DNA of 64,000 bases from Myrmaecium sp. VS I D KN 1. Taxonomy: Eukaryota; Ascomycota; Dothideomycetes; Valsariales; Valsariaceae. Below the pieces are notes generated by a model. It ran no database searches, was not told where the DNA came from, and saw nothing but the letters and a program-made list of their open reading frames with translations. Below, piece by piece: positions 1 through 10,299 of this stretch. The position numbers and the translations under genes are program-made. Within the stretch, counting starts at the first letter, position 1, and every line of letters starts with the position of its first letter. Location: the NCBI GenBank assembly GCA_019775845.1, contig JADQAV010000026.1:434001-498000 (forward strand), written 5' to 3'.

Positions 1-810
1 GTTCTGTGCTACTGGAATATTGACCATCGATACAGGTCGTGGCGGCTTGCTTGAGCGTCTTTACACGTTTGGATTCCCTTCTATAATCTGCTTAACGTCC
101 TTTCGGTAGGGTCGCCCGCGGCAGACCTGCCGATTATGTCGAGGATAGCATTTCCTTCTTGCGAGAAGAACAACAGCTTTTTAGAAACTTCAGAGGCACT
201 GGAAGAACTGTGACACCACGAAGTTCTGTTTCCACCCTCAACTTGGACTTTTTTTCACTTCTAATTTCTCTTCAAGTCGTTGCGCGGACGGTCCCGGAGG
301 CGAAAAATGAAAAAATCTCCTCGTTGCAAGGCGTTACCGGCACCACCGCTTTTTCAGGCCATGTATTAGCAAACATATCTTAAGATACTCATTTAAGTCT
401 TTTCTATTCATATTCGTTTTAGTCAAGGATTGATCAAGTGTTTCGTTGACTTCTCTTTATGCAAAGGCATTCAAGTTCAGAAGGGCCATGTCTGACAGAT
501 GAATACAGAGTCTCGTCATTTTCGCTATCACGTTGCATCCTACCGTCAGTCGTGCTGCTCCTAGCGTCGAAGAGTTCAGTTCATATTCTGCCTTGATTTC
601 CGCGTTTGTTGACCGCCTTGCTTTTTTCACACGACTTCACTCTGCCACCCGTCGACTTCTAAAGGTTTACTCTCTTCAGCCTACGCATCTTCTATCGTTA
701 CTATTAACCTTTCACAACATTGTTGCCCTGCGTTAACTCTCCTATAACACCAGCGTTCAGAACAATACCTTTCATTCGCGTCATTGTTACAACCACGCCT
801 ACGCACCGCA

Positions 811-820
811 TATATATAAG
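811..820 (+). promoter_or_regulatory. Possible TATA element
   Basis: The bases tatatataag occur in an otherwise mixed sequence about 450 bases upstream of the first gene's ATG at 1272. Fungal TATA boxes are loosely positioned, so this is only a candidate. Confidence 0.25.
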
Positions 821-1105
821 GTTGCTTTCTTTACCTTTTGACCCACGCCATCGACGACCTCTGGAAGCTACTTGCAAGCAGCGTATCCTTAGATCCCTAT
901 TGAACCGAGCATACCTCGCCCGTTCTACTACTTCAGACCTTCGACGTGCTAAACCCGGTAAACTCGAAAATAAAAGGAAAAAAGGATAGGAAATTATTCG
1001 CAACACCGTTCACTGCGAACTCGGGTCAAGCACACCGCAGCCACCACGTTAGACGCAGGGGATATCCGTTTAGAACGAAGGTAAATAACGCAGAAAGAGA
1101 AAGCG

Positions 1106-1190
1106 TTCAGCGAAGAACGAAAGAAAGAGGAATTATTCAGCGAAGAACGAAAGAGAGAGGAATTGTTCAGCGAAGAACGAAAGAGTGTGG
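1106..1190. repeat. 30-base tandem repeat, nearly three copies
   Basis: Units start at 1106, 1136 and 1166 with the core ttcagcgaagaacgaaaga followed by an A/G-rich stretch. Copies 1 and 2 differ at a few bases and copy 3 is incomplete. The repeat ends about 80 bases before the ATG at 1272, so it probably lies in the leader of that gene. Confidence 0.85.
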
Positions 1191-1271
1191 GAAAGTGAAA
1201 AGGCTCTGATAACACACAAGGACTGCTCCAGGCCAAGCAACGCAATTCTCCGATCACGAACGCAAGAAACG

Positions 1272-2081
1272 ATGCCTCTCCAATACTACGAGGACCCGGC
1301 AGTGGCGACGGAAGATGGACATCTGTACGATGCACACGAATCCGTCACTGAATCCGTCACTGACTCCGTCACTGTACCCGACGAGCCAGCGCAGGCACCG
1401 CGCCCTTCGGGTTCCCACTTCGCCACTATTACCGACGAGCGCGAGCGCGTCTCCGCTCACTTGAGCTACCTGCTCACCTGGCTGCAGCAGGCGGGCGGAC
1501 CGGGTGTGCGGAAGGCCGCCCTGCTGCCGCGCGACTACCGCGACTGCGACGTCGGCGCGCTGGCGGTGTTCGCGGAGATCCTGGTGCAGCGAAGCATCGT
1601 GGCGGAGAGGGAAGAGGGGCGGCTCCTGGAGCGGTTACTAAGGAAGCTGGAGTGGGAGCCGCTGGTGGATGTGCTGGAGAGCCATCTGGAGGCTTCGCTT
1701 AATAAGGACGTGATGAGCGAGAAGAGGGACCTGAAGGGGTGGTGGATGCTGGTGGCAGTGCAGATGGCCCGGTTGGAGAGTGCGAGGGACGGCATGCAGG
1801 CGGTGAGAGTTCAGATGGAGACCTTGGAGAGACTCGGACTGGGACTAGAGGAGGCGCGGGAACATACGGTGGCGGCGTCCGGGTGCGGAACGTCGTCGCC
1901 TGCGCCCGGCCTTTGGGAGATTGTGTTGAGGTTGAGAGAAGGGTTGGGTGCCGAAGCGGGTGGCGGGGATGAGGTCGATGAGGACGATAGCGAGGAAGAA
2001 GAGGATGAAGAAGAGGATGGGGAAAGCGAGGGTCGATACTCTCCGATCGACTGGGAGATGTTGCGCAACGCTCACAACTAA
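1272..2081 (+). CDS. Hypothetical protein with acidic C-terminal tail
   Basis: Single-exon frame of 269 residues from the ATG at 1272, where the sequence becomes protein-like. An in-frame ATG at 1185 would add 29 residues that overlap the end of the tandem repeat. Near the N-terminus a 12-base repeat encodes three copies of (E/D)SVT. The middle (about residues 55-200) is rich in Leu, Glu and Arg and probably helical, with several aromatic residues. Residues about 235-258 are almost entirely Asp and Glu. I see no signal peptide, membrane segment or known motif and do not recognise the family. The acidic tail could suit a nuclear or chaperone-like role, but that is a guess from composition. The stop is at 2079-2081. 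Confidence 0.6.
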   Translation: MPLQYYEDPAVATEDGHLYDAHESVTESVTDSVTVPDEPAQAPRPSGSHFATITDERERVSAHLSYLLTWLQQAGGPGVRKAALLPRDYRDCDVGALAVFAEILVQRSIVAEREEGRLLERLLRKLEWEPLVDVLESHLEASLNKDVMSEKRDLKGWWMLVAVQMARLESARDGMQAVRVQMETLERLGLGLEEAREHTVAASGCGTSSPAPGLWEIVLRLREGLGAEAGGGDEVDEDDSEEEEDEEEDGESEGRYSPIDWEMLRNAHN

Positions 2082-2963
2082 GGTGAGATGATTTGGATGC
2101 AATCGCAAGGCTGACCTTCCTGGCTCCTTGGGTTTCCCTTCGGTGCTTCTCGACAACAGACAACGCGACACCAGACAATGGATTTGTCTCATCTCCATTC
2201 CTCTTTTCCTCCTAGTATCGTCCTTCCTTCGTAGGATTATATAGGACGATAGAGCGATCCGTGGTGCCTATGTTACAGCGGTAGATTTTGAGGTTAGTTA
2301 TCACTGTATGGATGAGGTGAGGACTCGAAGAGGGTTCTTCCTCATCGTCCTTTCGATAGTGGGACACTTGACGAGCTTCTCGGAAATGAATATATATCTA
2401 TGTTGAAAAGTTGAGCTTAAATGCCCGAAGTCCATCTTTTCCCAAAAGGGTCTTGTAAGGTACAGTACTCGGAGTAGGAGATGGACGAGGACGCAAGGCT
2501 GCAACGGAAGGCATCATACGTCATTGATAGGTTGAGATAAAGAACCTTGGAGTCGCATTGGAGCCTCGCCTCATGCGGAACTAAGATAGGGGGTAAACAC
2601 CGTATTTACTCAGGCTAGGTAGGTAGTGAACGAGGCTTTCAAAGGTGCAAACGAACCTATAGCCATTTCGCTGTCACGAGAACACCCCGGTCCACTTGGT
2701 GCCCGCATCATCGGTATATCTTGTATGACTCTTCCGTCGTCTGATTGTCCCGAACCCGAACCTTGTCCGCGAGCGACCATTCATCATCCCTCCATCCTCC
2801 CGAGCGGCACCCCCCAGCACCCGCCAGGATAACCACGACAACACACAGCACCGGAGACAACGCATTATCCGGAAACCTTCAAAAGCTCACACACACTCGT
2901 ACTATAGAGCGCAGTCTACGCCCATCGTCTGCTTCAAACATCCCTTTCAGCCGCTGGAACACC
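2082..2963. other. Intergenic, nothing recognised
   Basis: Non-coding stretch between two + strand genes. It should hold the 3' end of the acidic-tail protein gene and the promoter and leader of the next gene. No repeat, RNA gene or conserved frame was found. Confidence 0.5.
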
Positions 2964-3607
2964 ATGTCGTCCTCGATCGCCATTCCCAAGCGAAAGAAGC
3001 CTGCCGGCCACGCACATGAAGGCAGCAGCTTCCTGAGCAGCAGCAGCTCATCCTCGCTATCAAGCTCCATGAACTCACCCCAGACGCCACAGCATTCGAG
3101 TTCAACCGCTGCTTCGTCCCCGTCGGATAATTACCTGCGGGAAAGGCGTACTTCATTGCTCGGTAGGTCGTCCCCCAGCTACCGCTTCGCCCAGCCCTGC
3201 TGCCTTCGCACATAACCGACAGCGGAGAGACAGAGTAGCTGACCTGGTCGCCACCCTCCAGGTCCGTCTATCTCCAGGTCCGAGTACACCGTCATCAATG
3301 TCGGACAACCTGACGCCCCTCGATTGGTATGTCGTCTATTCCCCGCCACTTACCGCCAGTGTCGGCTGACCGTCTCTGCTTCAGATCACTTGCGTCCGCT
3401 CCGCTCAAGGGTTCGATTGGAACCAAGGTGCCTTTCCCCAATGCTCCACTGGATATATTCTCGTCAAGAGCTGATCAACTACGTACAGAGATCTTCCTCC
3501 CTTCGTATTGCGATCACTATTACGACACCCGTGACCTCGAGCGGAAGCAAGACCCCGTCCATGAGATCATCGTGACCGACGAGGAGATTGCCCGGATGTT
3601 CCCTTAA
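2964..3607 (+). CDS. Small conserved-looking fungal protein, four exons
   Basis: Exons read as 2964-3162, 3262-3326, 3385-3427 and 3489-3607. All introns have GT-AG ends, and the phases join cleanly to give 141 residues. The first 65 residues are Ser-rich and disordered, with a basic PKRKK patch near residue 8 that could be a nuclear signal. The spliced second half is compact: TVINVGQPDAPRLITC, then QGFDWNQEIFLPSYCD, then an acidic end with DPVHEIIVTDEE. That part looks like a real folded, conserved domain because several small exons reconstruct it without a frame break. I do not recognise the family. The ATG at 2964 is preceded by an accac context and begins the Ser-rich tail. Confidence 0.72.
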
Positions 3608-4548
3608 ACTGCTGTTTCTGTCTACGAGTATATGTCTTCTGGGGGGTTCTAAGTTCATAATGAGCGGCGTATATGGGTGTAAACGGTCTACGAAGACCCG
3701 GGTTCATCCGTTTACCGGCGACTCCCGCAGCCTTGGTTGGTAAGATGCTGCTCATCATATGGAGTTCGTTGCTGCATATAGACCATGGCATGTTGTTAGT
3801 TGGCGTTTCAGGTGCAGGTACGGCTGGGTTCGTCTCGTTTTCTCGGTTCATTTCTGATCATCTATTCATTATCTATCTTCGTATAGTAGGCCGCAGTATC
3901 CATGGCGTGTACTGTAGTACCAGCTTAGTACATTAGGATATAGCAGCAGTGCCACAAGTGGCTGTTATCTTTCTCGTATAGCAACCGTAGTTATGTCACG
4001 CAATGTTTAATTTCCAGTACAGAAGTTACTGGATGATCTTCTACGGACGGTCATGTAGTAGGCACGACGGACAGTACCTCGGTGGTTGCACGACACGGCG
4101 ATACGCCGATAACCGGCGGCGATAGGGTGGCACACTCTGGGGTAGCTCTTGGCGAGATCTCCCCACCAGTCCCTTCGGATCCAGTTGCCGTTCGCTTCCG
4201 GGAGGTCCAGCCCCCGCCTACGAGAAACCTGGAAGCTCCGGGGCCGCAGCAACAACAAAAACAACGGAGTGCGACAGGGTATCTACGACACGAAGAACAA
4301 CGACGACCCTGCGCTCCCGATCCGACACCGGACCCCTCCCTTGGTCAGAATATTGCCGGTCCAGCTGCATCAATCGAAACGCGCAGGAGAACGCGTGACA
4401 GGAGACCCCGCCCTTGAAAATCGGCGCGCACACTCGAGCCATCGTTGCGCATCGCGGGTCTATCTCACAAACGAAGCCTTCCCTCCACCATCTACGCGGT
4501 AAACAAAACAGGGGGGCAAAGAAACCAAAAAAACAAACAACAACAACC
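3608..4548. other. Intergenic, nothing recognised
   Basis: No coding signal on either strand. Short frames at 4082-4502 are GC-rich and change composition without any motif. The last 60 bases are A-rich (aaacaaacaacaacaacc) and form the immediate leader of the Mis14 gene. Confidence 0.5.
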
Positions 4549-5303
4549 ATGGAAGAGCCACACCGACGGATCGAGCTGCAGTCGCTGGCGGACCTGGCCT
4601 ACCTCGAGCGCAACATCCGGGCGGCGGCGAAGCAGAAGCTAGACCTGCACCTGCCGCCGACGGCGGAGCGGGACCCGCTGCGGGAGAAGGTGGCGGAGCT
4701 GGTGGAGGCGTTCGTGCGGGAGACGCTGGCGAAGGCCCGACCGAACCTGAGCGTGAACGGGATGGATCTGCCGGCGGAGGGGACGGGGGCGCCAGAGGGG
4801 GGGTTGGAGGAGAGGGAAGGTTAGTCGATGTGGTTTCTGTGTTTCCCCGGCATGTTCTGGGTTTTGGACGCAGCTATTGGCATCTGGGATGGGTGCGTGA
4901 TAAAGGCTGACTGGTCACTTCGACAGAGTTCGAACCGTACGACACGAAGCTGGCGGATCGGATCCGGAAGCTGGCGCAGCAGCGCGAGAACCTGACAAAG
5001 GATGTTGCGATGCTGCGGCGGACGGCGCCGTCGGAGGCGGCGAAGGAGTGGGAGAAGGCATACTTGTCGATGGTGGAGCAAGAGGATAAGGAGCTCGAGC
5101 GGGTGAAGGAGGAGATGTTACGCACGGCGGCGGAGGAGAGCGGGAAGTTGGGGTTGGAAGACGCGTTGCCGCGGTGGGAGGAGGTCCAGACGACCTGGGA
5201 GAATGCGATTGGGGAGCTGGTGGGGTTGAAGGGGAAGCTGCCGGAGACGAGGGCGAGGCTGGAGAGGGCGGAAGCTGTCGCTGAGTATTTGGAAGGGCGG
5301 TAG
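4549..5303 (+). CDS. mis14: Kinetochore protein Mis14/Nsl1
   Basis: Two exons, 4549-4819 and 4927-5303, give 215 residues. The ATG at 4549 follows an A-rich leader ending aacaacaaccATGG, a strong start context. The N-terminal part begins with RIELQSLADLAYLERNIR and continues through a Pro-rich strip to REKVAELVEAFVRETL. The second exon begins with the conserved FEPYDTKLADRIRKLA and then runs as a long coiled coil (EDKELERVKEEM, RARLERAEAVAEYLEGR). This layout matches the Mis14/Nsl1 family. In yeasts Nsl1/Mis14 is one of four subunits of the Mis12/MIND complex that links the inner kinetochore to Ndc80 and Spc105 during chromosome segregation. The length agrees with the family (about 200-230 residues). 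The assignment rests on recognition of the pattern and was not computed. Confidence 0.82.
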
Positions 5304-6082
5304 AGATCGTGTCTCTTGTCCTTCGGGGTTGGAGGGCTTGGAGCGTTTGGGAGTTTGGGCGTCCGACGGTTATACCACTTCATTGCGTTTTTTGGTAGGA
5401 GAATTGGTTTTTGCGGAGATCATCATTCACAGTTTCATTGGCCTGATTTGCTTCCTGGCGGCACCTTCAGATCGCCAAGTAAATATGGCTACTACTTGAC
5501 ACTGTATTCTTGGATTGATTCGGAAAGAACAAAGCGAAGTGCATCCTTAAAGGTTCTGTTTGTCACACAAAGGTCCATGCGTGTCGCTTTCGGCAACAGG
5601 CCTTTAGTGGTGGATTACGGATTTTCTGATTCCAGCGAGCCTGAAGATGGCGACGCGTGTATTCATGAAGATGATGATGTAGTTGTTTGAAAAGTAGTAG
5701 GCTGGGGTTGCGCGCATGAGGATTGGCTGGCGTCTCGCTTGTTCTGTTGATCCGTCCGAGTCTCTTGGAGTTGGGGCTACATTTCCATCAATGACCACCT
5801 AACCCACAACGCGCTATCTCTCCTTCTGGGCATTGGACAGGTGGAAGCTCTCCCGGGGCCCTCATATACCATATACACCATCTTCCTGCAGACCTCCAGC
5901 CAAGCAACAACCCTCGTCCTCGCGTTCCGAGCCCCTGCCTGCATACGCTCCTTCCGAAGGGCCAGGTCGTCATACCCCATCCTACTCCGCTCGTATATCA
6001 CCACATCTGCTAGTGCTGCGGAGACCATCGTCAACCCCGGACTCGCCCACAGCATTCCGTAGTCGCCCTTGAACCCCTCGAC
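5304..6082. other. Intergenic between Mis14 and Sec24
   Basis: Probable 3' end of the Mis14 gene and promoter/leader of Sec24. No repeat, RNA gene or convincing frame was seen. The bases just before 6083 are mixed and lack a CT-rich tract. Confidence 0.5.
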
Positions 6083-8872
6083 ATGGATCCATACGAAGCT
6101 GCCCCAGCTCCGCAGCAGCATAAGAAGAAGCGCGCATATGCCGCTCAGGCCTACGACTTCGGCGCGAACTCAGGTGCCGCGGTCGGAGGCGTTGGGTTAC
6201 CTCCCGCGGCGCCTGTGGGCGCTCCCGGAATGGTCCCCGGAATGGTTCCTGGAGTGGTTCCCGGCATGGTCTCTCCCCAGGAGCCACTGGCGACGCAGTT
6301 CGGACAGATGAATCTGGGGCCTCAAGTACCGCAGCAACCTGTTGCTCCTGCTGCCGCGATGGCGGCGGCGCCCTCGCACCTCAACCAGTTGTACCCGACG
6401 GACCTGATCACACAACCCTTCCAGGTCCACGAGCTGAGCGTACCTCCGCCGCCGATCAACCTTCCACCGAACGTGAGTAAGCTCGCCATGTTGAAGACGA
6501 TCTCACTGACATGTGTAGACGAGCGTGACACCCTCCCCGTACGCGAACTGCCCTCCGAAATACGTGAGATCAACCCTCAACGCCGTTCCAACTACGCATT
6601 CGTTGCTGAAGAAATCGCGTCTCCCATTTGCCCTTGTAATCCAACCGTATACCTCCCTACACGATGCGGAAGACCCGGTCCCAGTTGTCCCAGATCAGGT
6701 CATCTCGAGGTGTAGACGTTGCCGATCGTACATCAACCCCTTCGCGACTTTTCTCGATCATGGCCACAGGTGGAGGTGCAACATGTGCAATTTGACAAAT
6801 GATGTCCCTCAAGCGTTTGACTGGGATGCGGCTGCTCAGAAGAGCGTGGACAGGTGGCAGCGCCCGGAACTCAACTACGCTGTGGTTGAGTTCGTCGCTC
6901 CCCAGGAATACATGGTCAGGCCACCGCAGCCTCTGGTCTACCTGTTCCTCTTCGACGTCAGCTTCAACGCTGTTACCAATGGCCTGCTGGCAACAGCCGC
7001 GCGCTGCATTCTCGAAAGTCTGGACAGAATCCCCAACGCGGATAGGAGGACAAGACTTGGCTTCATGGCGGTAGACTCAAGCCTACACTATTTCTCCATC
7101 CCGAGAGATGGGAGCGAGAACAACGACCCGAGCATGCTGGTGGTCAGCGATTTGGACGAACCTTTCTTGCCCACTCCCGAAGATCTTTTGGTCAACCTGT
7201 CCGAGTGCAGGGCTAACATCGAGAACTTCCTCGAGAAATTGCAATCCATGTTCCAGGACACCCAGAATGGTGCGTCTGCGATGGGCTCGGCGCTCAGAGC
7301 TGGCCACAAGCTCATCGCCCCTGTCGGCGGTAAGATCACGGTCCTGAGCGCCACTCTTCCCAACATCGGCCACGGCAAGCTGGAGATGAGGGAGGATAAG
7401 AAGATGCTTGGTACGAGCAAGGAAGGTTCGCTTCTGCAAACGCAGAACAGCTTTTACAAGAGCTTTGCGGTGGAATGCTCTAAGAACCAGGTTTCCATCG
7501 ATATGTTCCTTTTCTCGTCTCAATACCAGGATGTCGCGTCTCTCAGCAACCTCCCCCGCTACACTGGAGGTCAAACATACTTCTATCCAGGCTGGAACGC
7601 GGCAAGGAGTGAAGATGCTATCAAATTTGCGCGGGAATTCAGCGACTACCTGTCGTCCGAGATTGGCTTGGAAGCCGTGCTTCGTGTCAGAGCGACGACT
7701 GGTCTGCGCATGAGCACCTTCTACGGCAACTTCTTCAACCGTAGCTCGGACCTGTGCGCTTTCCCCGCTTTCCCGCGCGACCAAGCCTACGTTGTCGAGG
7801 TCGCGATCGACGAAACGATCACCAAGCCGTTCGTGTGCATGCAGACGGCCGTCCTGCACACGACCTGCAATGGAGAACGTCGGATCAGAGTCTTGACCTT
7901 GGCTCTTCCTACTACTGAGAACCTCGCTCACGTTTACGCATCCGCCGATCAATGCGCAATCACCACTTACTTCAGCCACAAGGCTGTAGAAAGGGCTCTG
8001 GGCAGCGGACTTGACGCGGCAAGGGACGCCTTGCAGGCGAAGATCATCGAAATCCTTCAAACATACAGGAAGGAGCTTGCCGGAGGGAATATGGGTGGCG
8101 GTGGCCTCCAGCTTCCTGCTAACCTCAGGGCGCTACCTGTCTTATTCCTTGGCCTCATCAAACATGTAAGTCTTTTGTCGGTGTGCGTTCTACAGCAATC
8201 TAACGATGTCTAGGTTGGCCTGCGTAAATCTGCCCAAATTCCATCCGACCTTCGTTCCGCTGCGCTATGTCTGCTATCCACTCTTCCCTTGCCTTTGATG
8301 ATGCAGTACATCTACCCGGCTTTCTACTCTCTGCACGATATGCCAGACAATGCAGGCACGCCGGATCCCGCCACCGGCGAGATCATCCTCCCTCCTCCCT
8401 GCAACCTTTCCTCGGAGCGTATCGTCCCTTACGGGCTTTACCTGATCGACGACTCCGTCAACCAGTTCCTGTGGGTTGGCCGCGATGCTGTGCCTGCTCT
8501 GCTCATGGACACCTTTGGCATCGATGACAAGTCGCTTATCAAGCAAGGCAAGACCACCCTGCCGGTCTTGGACAACGAGTTCAACGAGAAAGTACGCGCT
8601 GTTATCGAGAAGAGCAAGGACCACCGCTCCAAAGGCGTGGGCAGCATCGTTTCGCCCTCGCTATACGTCGTGCGCGAGGATGGCGATCCGTCCCTGAAAC
8701 TCTGGGCACAAACGTTCCTGGTGGAAGACCGCGCCGATCAGGGAGTGAGCTTCCAGCAGTGGATGGGAATGTTGAGGGAGAAGGTGAGTCCCGACCCCCC
8801 TCCCTTGATTCTCTCCACCTGGCCCGATTAGGTATACTGATGCATTTTTTTTCGCTCTAGGTTGTACAATAA
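6083..8872 (+). CDS. sec24: COPII vesicle coat cargo adaptor Sec24
   Basis: Four exons, 6083-6472, 6519-8165, 8214-8783 and 8861-8872; the last encodes only VVQ and the stop. The product has 872 residues. It starts with a disordered Pro/Gln/Ala-rich tail, then the segment [20 protein letters not shown] four-Cys zinc finger follows ([11 protein letters not shown], then RWRCNMC), then the vWA-like trunk ([13 protein letters not shown]), the beta-sandwich and helical domains, and a gelsolin-like C-terminus ([17 protein letters not shown]). Sec24 pairs with Sec23 on Sar1-GTP at ER exit sites and binds ER export signals of cargo proteins. All three splice junctions restore conserved protein sequence, and the tiny last exon ends LREKVVQ. 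Length is slightly shorter than yeast Sec24 because of the short N-terminal tail. Confidence 0.95.
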
Positions 8873-9066
8873 GTATGTCAACGTGTGAATTGTTAGACGG
8901 TTTTCGGTGCGATCAGCCGAGGAGTACTCGAGGAAGGTGTCATTCCTGTCTTCTTTTTTTTCTTCAACCACTGTGCGGTGTGGAAAATGTTTTCTTGTGG
9001 TCGGTATGTAGATGGTGGCATCGCCCCTCGGGCGGTGTACGAGTTTATGGCATCCGGGGGGGTGCA

Positions 9067-9089
9067 GTAGGAGTAGGAGTAGGAGTAGG
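9067..9089. repeat. GTAGGA hexamer microsatellite
   Basis: Four tandem copies of gtagga are visible just downstream of the Sec24 stop region, outside any coding frame. Confidence 0.8.
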
Positions 9090-10267
9090 GATCAGGTCCG
9101 TACCGTACGTAGCACGACAGCCTCAGCTCGCATGCATGGTTTTATCGTAGACATTTCCATACTTTCTTCATTCGAATTGATCTATTGTTCCCATCGTCGT
9201 TTTCTCATCTTTTTCTCTTTTCCGCCTTGCCTTCTTCCTTTCTGCGAAGCGAACGGACTTTCGGTAAAGGTCCAACGACCTGAGGTGAGATGTGTTCGTG
9301 CTGTTGTTATACTTGGGTTGTGTGTACCTGTACCTGGATGTACCATCATGCGTGCTGGCCCGCTGGCCGTGTGTGGGGTCAGCCCCGGCGGCTGAGGTGG
9401 TGCCTGAGTAAGACAGACAGGACAAGGTCCGGCCGCTCGGCCAGCAATGTACTCGACTGTATGTACTGTACCTTTGGTACCTTGCTTCAACCTCCCGTCC
9501 TCAGGTACGGAGTTGGGATGACCGTTTTGGGTTCTGTGACATGTGACATGTGATATGTGCCTTGTTTGCCTATTAGGTAGGTATATAGATTATGTGTGTA
9601 CCTGACTTGACCTTCATGCTGCTGCTGTTCTCGAATGAGAGCGGTATGAGTAAGTACCTTACCTGAGGTACCTTGCTGACTGGAGGTACTTGGCAGGTAA
9701 CGGACCTGCTCGCTGCTTCCTTTAGTCTGCTCTGATCGGCTTTGCTTATGACAAGATAAAGACAATAAAGGCACTCGTTACCTTCCAGCATGCGATAAGG
9801 TACAGTAGGTACCTTCCCTAGTAGAACGGTGCATACTGTACCTCAAACATGCGGAAGAACCCCTTGCAGATACGTCCAGACCGGCGGCGGCGGGACGATC
9901 CCACTCTCACATCCCGCTCCCTTCCATTCTCTCTTTGCTTTTTCCTTCTTCTAGCCTTTCTACTTCTCGTTGCAAGCTGATTCGCAGCAAGTGATTGGCT
10001 TGATTATATTATGCGGCGACATGTCCAGGGGTGCTCCGCAACCTCCCTTTCTCCGTCTTTCATAAACATCCTGCTAATGACTGGCGTTGGGACCAATCGT
10101 TTGTCTGCATCGTGCATAGGTCAGGTACTGTCATGTACCTGCCGTACATTCTGTATGTACTTAAGCTTTCTTTGCTTCTCTTTCTTTCTTTTCGTGTGTT
10201 CCGCGGGGGAACGGACACAACAGGATGGGATAGGATAGGACACGAACACAACGCGACATGACACGAC

Positions 10268-10299
10268 GGTGGTGGTGGTGGTGGTGGTGGTGGTGGTGG
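10268..10299. repeat. GGT trinucleotide microsatellite
   Basis: About ten perfect copies of ggt in non-coding DNA between Sec24 and the C2H2 transcription factor gene. Confidence 0.9.

Larger units (their letters stand above)
1..1271. other. Gene-free upstream stretch and probable 5' leader
   Basis: No convincing coding region was found. A TATA-like tract (tatatataag) lies at 811-820, about 450 bases before the first gene. A 30-base tandem repeat sits at 1106-1190. Short open frames here have no protein-like composition and change frame freely, so I read this as the intergenic region and leader of the gene starting at 1272. Confidence 0.5.

Noticed and set aside
946-1209. Possible repeat protein with QRRTKERGI units
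   Set aside because: The frame has no start in good context and consists largely of the tandem repeat. It is more likely part of a leader, and is kept only as a finding.
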